Source of the DNA: Methanoregula sp.
GTDB taxonomy: Archaea > Halobacteriota > Methanomicrobia > Methanomicrobiales > Methanospirillaceae
Length of the DNA stretch: 12,004 nucleotides
Assembly (NCBI GenBank): GCA_003154335.1
Contig: PMDE01000030.1
Coordinates: forward strand, 12,421 to 24,424
Reading direction: 5' to 3'
Shown: positions 1 to 6,417 of the stretch, in pieces
Layout: the number at the start of each line of letters is the position of its first letter
Position numbering within the stretch: position 1 is the stretch's first letter
The notes under the pieces: model-generated
What the model saw: the letters and a program-made list of their open reading frames with translations, nothing else
Told to the model about the DNA's origin: nothing
The model's database searches: none
Program-made: the position numbers and the translations under genes

Positions 1-168
1 ATGATGGAGGAAGAAGAACTGGTGACAAGAGCTGAACGGGTCGGTATCCTGACAACCTCAAAGGGGAGCAGAAAAATGATCGGAGTCATGCGGGAGAAAT
101 ACCAGCTGAAGACCGAAGCGATAATCGGCCATACAATCTTCATGGAAATGCTCATACATGCAGGATAG
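1..168 (+). CDS. Unrecognised protein, probably the C-terminal end of a gene entering from the left
   Basis: An open frame runs from the first base of the window to a TAG at 166-168 (55 codons). It opens on two ATGs, but the window begins at exactly that point, so it cannot be decided whether this is a complete small protein or the tail of a longer one. A tail is more likely. The residues look coding: an acidic start (EEEE), a Gly/Thr/Ser/Lys stretch (TTSKGSRK) and an amphipathic C-terminal segment ending in His-Ala-Gly. I do not recognise a family. It is followed by 133 bases of AT-rich non-coding DNA holding the tupA control region, so it is probably not in the tupA transcript. Confidence 0.45.
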   Translation: MMEEEELVTRAERVGILTTSKGSRKMIGVMREKYQLKTEAIIGHTIFMEMLIHAG

Positions 169-224
169 CGCAAGCAGGGTTCCTGATATATGCATTGTTT
201 TTTCATATACCAGTTGTTTATCAA

Positions 225-260
225 TTGGTTAAGTAATTATTCTTAACAAATTAAAAAAGA
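225..260 (+). promoter_or_regulatory. Candidate operator/promoter of tupA with a near-perfect palindrome
   Basis: GTTAAG (228-233) and CTTAAC (242-247) form a perfect 6-bp inverted repeat around an 8-base AT-only spacer, and two further flanking pairs match beyond a single mismatch. The right half continues as TTAACAAAT and then a run of A. The pattern TTAA-N10-TTAACAAAT recurs with identical spacing upstream of modA (6571-6593). The element ends about 50 bases before the tupA ATG, which is where an archaeal core promoter or an overlapping operator would sit. That it binds a metal-sensing regulator is inference. Confidence 0.45.
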
Positions 261-301
261 AACCTTCAAGAATCTCACGATATGATTTTAATGCGATCAT
301 C

Positions 302-1357
302 ATGGTAAAAAAATTACATCTCGGATTGATCGCAACGTTCGTCTTACTGCTGCTTCTTTCGGTAGTATTCGCAGGTTGCACAAGTGCACCAGCCACGGTA
401 AATAATACTGTTCCGGCCACAACACCTGCAGTCACCCAGGCGGCGCCCCTTAAACTCGTTATAGCCACGACGACGAGTCTTTATGACACGGGTCTCCTCA
501 ACTATCTCCAGCCTAAGTTCGAGGCCTTGTACAACGTGAAGCTCGCAATCACATCGCAGGGAACGGGCAAGGCAATCGAGCTCGCCAAGAACGGCGATGC
601 TGATGTCCTTCTCGTTCACTCTCCATCGCAGGAACTCACCTTCATGCAGGGGGGGTATGGTCTTAACCGTCGCTCGTTCGCATCGAACTCGTTTATCATA
701 GTCGGGCCAAAGGCTGATCCCGCAGGGGTCGCCAATATGACACCTGAGAACGCTTTCACAACAATTCTCCTGAAAGGTACAAACAATACGGCAAACATCT
801 ACTTCGTCTCCCGCGGTGACGGGTCAGGGACCCACACTGCCGAGCAGAACATCTGGAAGAAAGCAGGTTTCAACTATACCAAAGATGTCGAGAAATCGGG
901 ACTCTGGTATATCGAAGCAGGGAAAGGAATGGGAGAAACCCTCCAGATGGCAAGCGACAAGGGCGCATATACTCTGAGCGATGAAGGTACCTATCTTGCC
1001 TACAAGAGCAACCTGACCGTTGTCCCGCTGATAACAAAGGGAGCAAGCCTGCTCAACATCTACAGCGTGATGGCAGTCTATAATACCAAGCAGCCGGTCG
1101 AGAAGATCCAGATGGCAAACAACTTCATCAACTGGCTAATCTCAGCACAGACCCAGGCAGATATAGGAGCGTACGGTGTGGACAAGTATGGCAAGTCCCT
1201 CTTCATCCCGATGAGTGTAAGCGTGCCTAACGCAACTGCCGGCTACGTGGGTGATCATTCAACTCCCGCAACCGATCTCGTGCCCCCTCCGTCAGTTAAC
1301 GCAACTGCAATAGCTACAACGGCTGCCCCGGTTGCAAATGCCACTGCGGCAAAATAA
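302..1357 (+). CDS. tupA: Tungstate ABC transporter substrate-binding lipoprotein TupA
   Basis: Extracellular binding protein that captures tungstate and delivers it to TupB/TupC. Residues 1-26 are a lipoprotein signal: MVKK, a hydrophobic core, and lipobox VFAGC with the modified Cys at 26. After a short Ala/Thr/Pro linker the mature domain starts near residue 50 and carries the family's ATTTS oxyanion-binding motif (55-59), followed by the SQGTGK loop (85-90) and the GDADVLLVH segment (98-106), all typical of TupA and distinct from ModA. The last ~40 residues are an unusual tail rich in Ala, Thr and Pro with repeated Asn-Ala-Thr, which could be N-glycosylated. No strong ribosome-binding site is visible before the ATG, so a short leader is likely. 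Its partners tupB and tupC lie about 1.7 kb downstream, beyond a minus-strand permease gene. Tungstate rather than molybdate preference comes from family knowledge. Confidence 0.93.
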   Translation: MVKKLHLGLIATFVLLLLLSVVFAGCTSAPATVNNTVPATTPAVTQAAPLKLVIATTTSLYDTGLLNYLQPKFEALYNVKLAITSQGTGKAIELAKNGDADVLLVHSPSQELTFMQGGYGLNRRSFASNSFIIVGPKADPAGVANMTPENAFTTILLKGTNNTANIYFVSRGDGSGTHTAEQNIWKKAGFNYTKDVEKSGLWYIEAGKGMGETLQMASDKGAYTLSDEGTYLAYKSNLTVVPLITKGASLLNIYSVMAVYNTKQPVEKIQMANNFINWLISAQTQADIGAYGVDKYGKSLFIPMSVSVPNATAGYVGDHSTPATDLVPPPSVNATAIATTAAPVANATAAK

Positions 1358-1360
1358 TTC

Positions 1361-1372
1361 CACTTTTTTTCC
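1361..1372 (+). terminator. Oligo-T terminator of tupA
   Basis: A run of seven T (1364-1370) starts seven bases after the tupA stop codon. Archaeal RNA polymerase stops at such U-tracts without needing a hairpin. A short perfect palindrome (CATGAT-TAT-ATCATG, 1384-1398) follows and may help. This suggests tupA is transcribed alone. Confidence 0.55.
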
Positions 1373-1383
1373 TTCATCTAATT

Positions 1384-1763
1384 CATGATTATATCATGCA
1401 TCTATTCGTTAGTATCTGATATTTCGGATAAGGCGAGTCACCTTACCGTATACTGGCAGGTTGTGACAATCTTCAAAATCGCTAAGGAAGATTGGGTAGT
1501 ATCAGAAATGTTTTTCAGGCGCTGGTGAAATAATCAAAAAAACTTCGACACTTTGGGAGGTTCGGAACATTGCCCTCAGCTACCCAATGAGATTTCCCTA
1601 AAACACAGTTGCGATTCAGAAGGTTGCATGAAGTCATAGTCAGTCCGCTGATTTTCCTTTGCAGTGATCTATGAAGGATTCCAAAGTCAGCTCAATTGGC
1701 TCATGCAATCTTCAGAAAAGATTATTGCACATATTTTCGCATTTAAGAGATCTTGAGCGATAA
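1384..1763. other. Gene-free stretch with nested inverted repeats between tupA and the permease gene
   Basis: No recognisable gene here. It holds a CATGAT/ATCATG hairpin (1384-1398), TAAGG/CCTTA (1429-1445), a perfect 8-bp repeat CAATCTTC/GAAGATTG (1467-1474 and 1487-1494), a perfect 9-bp repeat ATTGGGTAG/CTACCCAAT (1491-1499 and 1580-1588), and an AATCTT/AAGATT hairpin (1707-1723) just beyond the stop of the minus-strand permease gene. The 8-bp and 9-bp stems share bases 1491-1494 and so cannot form fully together. A 47-codon plus-strand frame (1385-1528) has a fairly protein-like composition but no good start signal and no family. The stretch may be an unannotated RNA, a terminator region for the convergent genes, or gene debris. 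Confidence 0.4.
1467..1588 (+). repeat. Two overlapping perfect inverted repeats with mutually exclusive stems
   Basis: CAATCTTC (1467-1474) is complementary to GAAGATTG (1487-1494) across a 12-base loop. ATTGGGTAG (1491-1499) is complementary to CTACCCAAT (1580-1588) across 80 bases. Bases 1491-1494 belong to both stems, the arrangement seen in RNA switches and attenuators. Whether it is transcribed cannot be told from sequence alone. Confidence 0.45.
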
Positions 1764-2885
1764 TCAGCATTTCCCTTCCGCCCTCTTTTTCCCAAGCCAC
1801 CCGAGAACGTACGCGATACCCATCCCCGCAATAAACGCAAGGGTGATCGAACTCACCAGCGCCAGTACGCCTATGATAATGGTGACAATCACCGAATCGG
1901 ATTTGAGGCTGTGGCGCCCCATCTCTATCCCGACGAAGACGAGAAGCGCTCCAAGCACCCCGACCGCGATGATGGAAAGTACCTGGGGGGAGGTAAAAAA
2001 GAGGGCAAGGACGATGAAGATCAGCCCGGCAAAGATATTTGCTCCCCCTGTCCGTGCTCCATAACGATACTGGCCTGCGAGTCCGCCTGCGCCATGGCAC
2101 ATTGGAAAGCCACCGAAGGGAACCGATGTCAGATTCATCAGGCCAATTGTCGTGGAAAGCTTCTTTGGGGGCACATCTGCCGAGAAGAGATCCTTTGTCA
2201 ACAACGAAGTGGCGAGGATTGCGTTTGCTATCGTGAGGACAACCTGAGGGAGCACAAGCGTGGAGAATGCAGAGAAGAAATCCGGAGGAACCGGTATTAC
2301 CAGCTGCGGAGCAGGGATCAGGCTCAATGGGGGTATACCGTACAGGATCAATCCCCCGATAAAACCCGCGCCAATCACGCATATAGACGAGAGGTCTGGA
2401 AAGGAACGATAGCGGACCAGGAGAAAAAACACCACGACGATCACAACACCGACAATGAAAAAGAAGGGGTCCTTAAAGACAAAAACCGCCGATGCCTTGA
2501 ACAGGAGCAGGGCTAGCCCGAGCTGGATTCCCCGCACTACACAACGGGGAACCCACCGTTCAATGATCTCAAAAAAGCGGCCATACCCCAGCACAAGAAA
2601 AATAACTCCGAGCATAAGACCTGCAGCTGCTATCTCTCCGCGTGCGACTCCTCCGGCAATGACGATGACCGCAATAGCTTTCATGGGTTCCAGAGGGATC
2701 GGTAACCGGTAGTAAGCCCCGGTCAGAATAAACCAGGTCCCGAAGAAGAAGAGGACATACCGGGTATTCACATCGGACACAAGAGCTACTGCAAGGACCA
2801 GGGGAATGATCGTCCCGAAATCCCCCAGTGATCCCGCAAGCTCCGACAGGGTGAATTTCATCGGGAGTAAGGATTGCTGGGACAC
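1764..2885 (-). CDS. MOT1/SulP-like molybdate (or sulfate) permease
   Basis: A 373-residue integral membrane protein with about ten to twelve hydrophobic segments, likely importing molybdate or another tetrahedral oxyanion by secondary transport. Two segments match the diagnostic motifs of the MOT1 molybdate transporter family (SulP-related): PLEPMKAIAVIVIA in the first quarter, and FGGFPMCHGAGGLAGQYRYG followed by ART in the last third. Length is normal for prokaryotic members. The longest start is GTG at 2885; an ATG lies eight codons in (2861). The TATA-like GAAAATAAG about 25 bases upstream of 2889 would give a nearly leaderless transcript starting at the GTG. The gene is antisense to and between tupA and tupB, so it splits what is normally a tupABC cluster. 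Molybdate is favoured over sulfate because of the MOT1 motifs and the neighbours; tungstate is possible. Confidence 0.85.
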   Translation of the reverse strand: MSQQSLLPMKFTLSELAGSLGDFGTIIPLVLAVALVSDVNTRYVLFFFGTWFILTGAYYRLPIPLEPMKAIAVIVIAGGVARGEIAAAGLMLGVIFLVLGYGRFFEIIERWVPRCVVRGIQLGLALLLFKASAVFVFKDPFFFIVGVVIVVVFFLLVRYRSFPDLSSICVIGAGFIGGLILYGIPPLSLIPAPQLVIPVPPDFFSAFSTLVLPQVVLTIANAILATSLLTKDLFSADVPPKKLSTTIGLMNLTSVPFGGFPMCHGAGGLAGQYRYGARTGGANIFAGLIFIVLALFFTSPQVLSIIAVGVLGALLVFVGIEMGRHSLKSDSVIVTIIIGVLALVSSITLAFIAGMGIAYVLGWLGKKRAEGKC

Positions 2886-3080
2886 GGCATCAGGTTTTTA
2901 ACAAAGGCTTATTTTCTTGCATGGTATCTCGTTCTTACTACCTTACGGAGATGTTGTATGATCGTTGGATAATGATTAAAATAACTTAACGTTGATTATA
3001 AGGATTAAACTTTTCACTGGAATATACCGTTTTTTAACGTAATCCTGTGATCAGTTTTGAAATCTGACGAGGAGACAGGT
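2886..3080. promoter_or_regulatory. Divergent promoter region between the permease gene and tupB
   Basis: About 195 AT-rich bases separate two divergent starts. For tupB, AATATACC (3021-3028) is a good TATA box placing transcription start near 3050 and leaving a ~30-base leader with GAGGAG (3069-3074) six bases before the ATG. For the permease, a TATA-like GAAAATAAG lies near 2914 on the minus strand. A CTTAAC half-site (2985-2990), also present in the tupA palindrome, lies mid-way with TTAA repeated six bases away instead of ten. CGTT/AACG flanks the T-run at 3028-3039. Confidence 0.4.
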
Positions 3081-3809
3081 ATGAGCACTATCACTTCCGG
3101 AATTTCCCAGGCTATCCACCTGATCGTAACTCTCAACCCGGACGTTATGCAGATTGCTGCACTTTCGCTGTACGTTTCCCTTATAGCAACGATTCTCGCT
3201 GCCTGCATGTCCATTCCCTTGGGAGCGTTCATCCATTTTCACGACTTCGCGGGCAAACGAGTGCTCATTGTTCTCATCCAGACCCTCTATTCGGTCCCTA
3301 CCGTCGTCGTAGGCCTTGTGATCTACCTCCTGATCTCCCGGAGCGGCCCTCTCGGATTCTTTGGTCTCCTCTGGACCCCGGAAGGAATGATCCTGGGCCA
3401 GACGGTACTGATTGTTCCTATCACAACAGGCCTTGTCATCTCGGCGCTGGGCAGTATCGATAAAAATATCAGCGACACGCTCGTCTCGCTCGGGGCAACC
3501 GGGTTTCAGAAGGTTGTGCAGATCATCAAAGAAGCCCGGTATGCCATCCTCAGTACGGTTGTCCTCGCGTTCGGGAGGGCGATCTCCGAAGTGGGTGTTG
3601 CGATGATGATCGGCGGCAACATACTCGGCCAGACCCGGGTACTGACAACTACGATTGCGCTCCAGACGGGCCTTGGGGATTTCGGGTTTTCCATAGCCCT
3701 TGGTATCATCCTGCTCGTTATCTCCCTCATTGTTGTGGTGATCATGAATCTCATTACCGCAGGCTTATCTTTTGATTCGCAGTGGGTACTCGGGGGTCCG
3801 CGCTCTTGA
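3081..3809 (+). CDS. tupB: Tungstate ABC transporter permease TupB
   Basis: Membrane-spanning subunit of the TupABC importer, 242 residues with about five or six hydrophobic segments. The cytoplasmic EAA loop that docks on the ATPase is at about residues 132-152 (DTLVSLGATGFQKVVQIIKE), followed by the conserved GRAISEVGVAMMIGGNI segment typical of TupB. An upstream in-frame TTG (3057) would add eight residues, but the ATG at 3081 is preferred because GAGGAG lies six bases ahead of it and the added residues are polar and unlike the family. The stop overlaps the tupC start by four bases (TTGA), so the two are translated together. The gene has its own promoter, since tupA ends 1.7 kb upstream on the far side of an opposing gene. 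Confidence 0.93.
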   Translation: MSTITSGISQAIHLIVTLNPDVMQIAALSLYVSLIATILAACMSIPLGAFIHFHDFAGKRVLIVLIQTLYSVPTVVVGLVIYLLISRSGPLGFFGLLWTPEGMILGQTVLIVPITTGLVISALGSIDKNISDTLVSLGATGFQKVVQIIKEARYAILSTVVLAFGRAISEVGVAMMIGGNILGQTRVLTTTIALQTGLGDFGFSIALGIILLVISLIVVVIMNLITAGLSFDSQWVLGGPRS

Positions 3810-4891
3810 TCCGGATATCAGGTCTTTTTCGGAGGGCAGGCACGAGGAACATCCTCGATGCCATCGATCTTGAGATCAGACCCGGTGAGATCTTCACCCT
3901 GATAGGTCCAAGCGGGAGCGGTAAGACTTCCCTGCTCAGGATCATCGATCTTCTTGATAACCCTACAGCGGGGAAGATTTTTTTTGACGGTACAGATACG
4001 GCAGCAACGAATCAGATCCGGCTATCGATCCGCAGGCGCATGGCGATGGTGTTCCAGAAACCTTCCGTTCTGAACACTACGGTTGCCGGCAATGTTGCCT
4101 TCGGCCTGAAGTTCCGGGGGGTTGAGAAGATTGAGATCGGGACCCGTGTCCGGGAGGCCCTGGATATCGTCGGGCTCTCACACCTTTCAGACCGGCGGGC
4201 AGTTACTCTCTCCGGGGGAGAGATGCAGCGCGTGGCGATTGCACGGGCTCTGGTAACCCGACCTGAACTCCTCATCCTGGACGAACCGACAGCGAATCTT
4301 GATCCCGTCAATACGGAAATGATTGAAAATCTTATCCGGCGCATCCACCAGCATTTTCATACCACCATCATCCTTTCCACCCATGATATGATCCAGGGGC
4401 AGCGCCTTGCTGACAGGATTGCGGTCATTATGGGGGGGAGGATTGTACAGGTGGGTTCAATCCAGGATATTTTTTACCATCCACAAAACAAGGATATCGC
4501 CCGGTTTGTCGGGATTGATACGATAGTAAAGGGAATCGTTGAATCCAATGACGGGGGTCATGCGAAAATTTCGGTTGGAACAGCAGTTTTTGAAGTAATT
4601 ACTTCCAGCAAACCGGGGACTCCAGTGTCCCTGTTCATTCGCCCGGAGGAAGTTACTCTCGCAGTCAAAGACGGGGATTTGCCCAAAACCAGTGTACGAA
4701 ACCAGCTGGCCGGGACAATTATTAAGATGGTGCCCTTTGGACCATTTATCCGCGTGACGATTGACTTCGGTTTTCCCCTGACATCACTGGTAACCCGCAG
4801 GTCTTCTGATGAACTCTCTCTTGGTGTCGGCATGGCCGTGATCGCAGGAGTCAAAGCCACGGCTATTCATGTAATTCCTGATTCAGAATAA
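3806..4891 (+). CDS. tupC: Tungstate ABC transporter ATP-binding protein TupC with C-terminal TOBE region
   Basis: Cytoplasmic ATPase that powers TupB, 361 residues. Visible motifs (numbered from the TTG): Walker A GPSGSGKTS (34-42), Q-loop VFQKP (Gln84), signature LSGGEMQ (135-141), Walker B LLILDEP (Asp159, Glu160), switch His193 in STHD. The nucleotide-binding domain ends near residue 235, and the remaining ~120 residues form a regulatory region with TOBE/MOP character, which in this family senses oxyanion. Start: TTG at 3806 gives a four-base overlap with the tupB stop and an N-terminus like other ABC ATPases (MIRISGL). A GTG at 3782 would give eight extra residues and is less likely. A six-T run directly follows the stop. 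Confidence 0.92.
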   Translation: MIRISGLFRRAGTRNILDAIDLEIRPGEIFTLIGPSGSGKTSLLRIIDLLDNPTAGKIFFDGTDTAATNQIRLSIRRRMAMVFQKPSVLNTTVAGNVAFGLKFRGVEKIEIGTRVREALDIVGLSHLSDRRAVTLSGGEMQRVAIARALVTRPELLILDEPTANLDPVNTEMIENLIRRIHQHFHTTIILSTHDMIQGQRLADRIAVIMGGRIVQVGSIQDIFYHPQNKDIARFVGIDTIVKGIVESNDGGHAKISVGTAVFEVITSSKPGTPVSLFIRPEEVTLAVKDGDLPKTSVRNQLAGTIIKMVPFGPFIRVTIDFGFPLTSLVTRRSSDELSLGVGMAVIAGVKATAIHVIPDSE

Positions 4892-4906
4892 CGGGTTTTT
4901 TCTTGC
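4892..4906 (+). terminator. Oligo-T terminator of tupBC
   Basis: Six T (4896-4901) begin four bases after the tupC stop, followed by CTTGCATTTTATT. This is a typical archaeal U-tract terminator. It faces the convergent mobA transcript. Confidence 0.5.
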
Positions 4907-4993
4907 ATTTTATTCGGTCAGGTATCATTAGATTCAACTCGCCCCCGATGCACAAAAATAATCCAATCTGCAATGGTAGTGACGACCGCATGA

Positions 4994-5019
4994 TTCCGGA
5001 CAGGGTAAGGTATCCGGAA
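4994..5019. repeat. Inverted repeat between convergent tupC and mobA
   Basis: TTCCGGA (4994-5000) and TCCGGAA (5013-5019) form a perfect 7-bp stem with a 12-base loop, beginning about 19 bases beyond the mobA stop on the minus strand. It has no T-run on either side, so it is more likely a 3'-end stabiliser or processing hairpin than an intrinsic terminator. Confidence 0.4.
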
Positions 5020-5037
5020 AAACAGCATCTGGTTGTA

Positions 5038-5661
5038 TTATGCCCGTTCATGGTTGGGGACGAGACCCGAATTGATCCGCTCGAGATCCTCATGCTTGTT
5101 GATATTGGTGAATGTTTTCAGGGTCGGATCGAATTGTCTTAACTCTTCGACAGCAACGTAACGGGTGTTGATACTCCTGATCATCGGGCGCAGGGAATAG
5201 GACTCGTGCTCCTCAAGGTACTCTAAAAGAACTGACCTCCTGTATACCGCGTGGAGAGGCTCGATCATATCATAATTCCAGCTTGGTATCGCGGCATCCG
5301 CGGTACCTAAAGTGTCAAAAAGATAGCGCACAACCCCGACATCGATGCAGGGCATATCGCATGCAGAGACAAAGAGGGTGTCGCCGTGTGCTGCCAGCGC
5401 CCCGGCATGGAGCCCGCCGATCGGGCCGATGCCCCGGCGGATGTCAGTGATGCATCGGATACCGTCCAAGTGGGCGAACCGTTTGCACTGCCCGGGATCC
5501 TTAGCCACAAGTATGATTTCGTCAACTACCTGTTCAAGCGTATCGATGAGCCGCTGAATGAATGTCCTGCCCTCGTACACGAAGAAGTACTTCTCCTGCC
5601 CGCTGGCACGCCGGGCTTCCCCCCCTACGAGGATCACTGCTGATCGATGGACCGTGTTCAC
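5038..5661 (-). CDS. mobA: Molybdenum cofactor guanylyltransferase MobA
   Basis: Transfers GMP from GTP to metal-bound molybdopterin, giving the guanine dinucleotide cofactor used by formate and formylmethanofuran dehydrogenases. The 207-residue protein has the nucleotidyltransferase fold markers: N-terminal LVGGEARRASGQEK (11-24), a variant of the LAGG-x-S-x-RMG-x-x-K loop with the catalytic-type Lys24 kept; GPIGGL (79-84); the metal-binding DMP (102-104); and NINKHEDLE near the C-terminus, matching the usual NINTPEDL. The Ala-Ser replacing Met-Gly in the first loop is a mild deviation. The start is GTG at 5661, with AGAGGGA about eight bases upstream. The gene stands alone on the minus strand between tupC and modA, which fits a cofactor-supply role. 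Confidence 0.9.
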   Translation of the reverse strand: MNTVHRSAVILVGGEARRASGQEKYFFVYEGRTFIQRLIDTLEQVVDEIILVAKDPGQCKRFAHLDGIRCITDIRRGIGPIGGLHAGALAAHGDTLFVSACDMPCIDVGVVRYLFDTLGTADAAIPSWNYDMIEPLHAVYRRSVLLEYLEEHESYSLRPMIRSINTRYVAVEELRQFDPTLKTFTNINKHEDLERINSGLVPNHERA

Positions 5662-5733
5662 CGGACTATCCCTCTTTGCAAAATACCGCTGAATTCCTGA
5701 ATGCTGATAGATAGTTTAACGGTTTTTCCAATT

Positions 5734-5801
5734 GTAGTTTTTCCTGTTTTATTTTCTCTGGATACCACTTCTCAACATTCCTGAAAACAGGGAAAAACTG
5801 C
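5734..5801. repeat. Long near-perfect inverted repeat upstream of mobA
   Basis: AGTTTTTCCTGTTTT (5736-5750) is complementary to AAAACAGGGAAAAACT (5784-5799) with a single bulged base. One wobble and one G-C pair (5734-5735 with 5800-5801) extend the stem to about 17 bp around a 33-base loop. It lies in the 270-base gap between the divergent mobA and 5932 genes, 73 bases or more from the mobA start. GTTTTTCC also occurs as a direct repeat (5722-5729, 5737-5744). It could be a leader hairpin, a regulator site or a remnant of a small mobile element. Confidence 0.5.
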
Positions 5802-5894
5802 TTTACCCTCTACCGCAACAATAGGCTGAAGAGGTCAACAATGAGTAGTTCCGGATAATACCCCCCGTAGAGATGTAAGAATTGAGCGCAAGAA

Positions 5895-5925
5895 TTATAT
5901 TATCAGAAAGAACCGTTAAAAATAC
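5895..5925 (+). promoter_or_regulatory. TATA box of the small gene at 5932
   Basis: AATTATATTA (5893-5902) is an archaeal TATA box. A start of transcription about 25 bases downstream falls at 5920-5926, leaving only a few bases before the ATG at 5932, so the message is probably leaderless or nearly so. AACCGTTAAA (5911-5920) occurs in inverted orientation at 5715-5724, upstream of mobA. Confidence 0.4.
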
Positions 5926-5931
5926 ACAGCC

Positions 5932-6219
5932 ATGATATCAGCATTCCCGGATCCCATCCCGCCTTATCCCTGCTGGGAGGGTCGCAAATACCGGCTTTCC
6001 CGCCCGGTAACAAAAGATGATATCCAGGCATTCCTCGGAAGTGAGGATTCCTACGTGCGCGAAACGGCTGCGGGCCTGGTACATCTCATTCACAAATATG
6101 GGCTTCTTGAGATTCACTCAATTATCGGAAAAAGGGATATCATGGTCTGGTTCAACCCGGACAAAGGTGCGTATCCCTCGGAATATCTGGATGCCCTTCT
6201 TTCGATACGGTTTAATTAG
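5932..6219 (+). CDS. Small conserved-looking protein of unknown function
   Basis: A 95-residue protein I cannot assign. It starts with a Pro-rich segment (PDPIPPYPCW), then a mixed charged region (RPVTKDDIQAFLGSED), an amphipathic helix (VRETAAGLVHLIHKYGLL) and a strand-like C-terminus with two Trp/Phe-containing stretches (DIMVWFNPDK, YLDALLSIRF). No signal peptide or membrane segment is seen, so it is a likely cytoplasmic protein. The codon use and composition look like the neighbouring genes. A TATA box 30 bases upstream supports expression from a nearly leaderless transcript. It is flanked by mobA and the mod region, so a link to metal metabolism is possible but rests only on position. 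Confidence 0.6.
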   Translation: MISAFPDPIPPYPCWEGRKYRLSRPVTKDDIQAFLGSEDSYVRETAAGLVHLIHKYGLLEIHSIIGKRDIMVWFNPDKGAYPSEYLDALLSIRFN

Positions 6220-6246
6220 TACGGTATCCGGAAAAATAATAAGGAT

Positions 6247-6417
6247 TTAGTCGATCTTACCAATCACTCCTGATGCTATTATTATTGCATTCAGGTTCGC
6301 CCCTTCCTTCAGTTCAATTTTTCCGCGGAATGGGTTGTGATGGATGAGACAATCACGATGCCCCGGTAAGGGTGGTTTCAGATTTCCCTTTAATGTGTTG
6401 TAAGTGCTATGACCCAT
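6247..6417 (-). pseudogene. Decayed, frameshifted molbindin (Mop/TOBE) copy
   Basis: Read on the minus strand, bases 6353 down to 6247 align with the intact molbindin gene (9498-9605). The first half is about nine-tenths identical by eye and encodes IVSSITTHSAEKLN against the intact IVSSITTHSAEKMN. One base is missing (AACTG for AACCTG), after which the other frame continues as LKEGANLNAI and ends GVIGKID-stop, like the intact VMVGID-stop. A second single-base loss lies further upstream, near GGGGCATCG. The 5' third is barely alignable. An ATG at 6415-6417 opens a 56-codon frame that joins a nonsense first half to the true molbindin C-terminus, so a hybrid peptide could still be made, but the original oxyanion-binding domain is broken. 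It lies inverted relative to the intact gene, on the opposite side of modABC. Confidence 0.75.

Noticed and set aside
1687..2516. Open frames opposite and alongside the permease gene (1687-2382 minus, 1911-2516 plus)
   Set aside because: They overlap a clear MOT1-family protein in other frames, have Arg/Cys/His-rich or low-quality composition and no signals of their own.
4012..4344. 110-residue frame opposite tupC
   Set aside because: Arg/Ser/Thr-rich shadow of the ATPase-coding sequence, including its signature and Walker B motifs.
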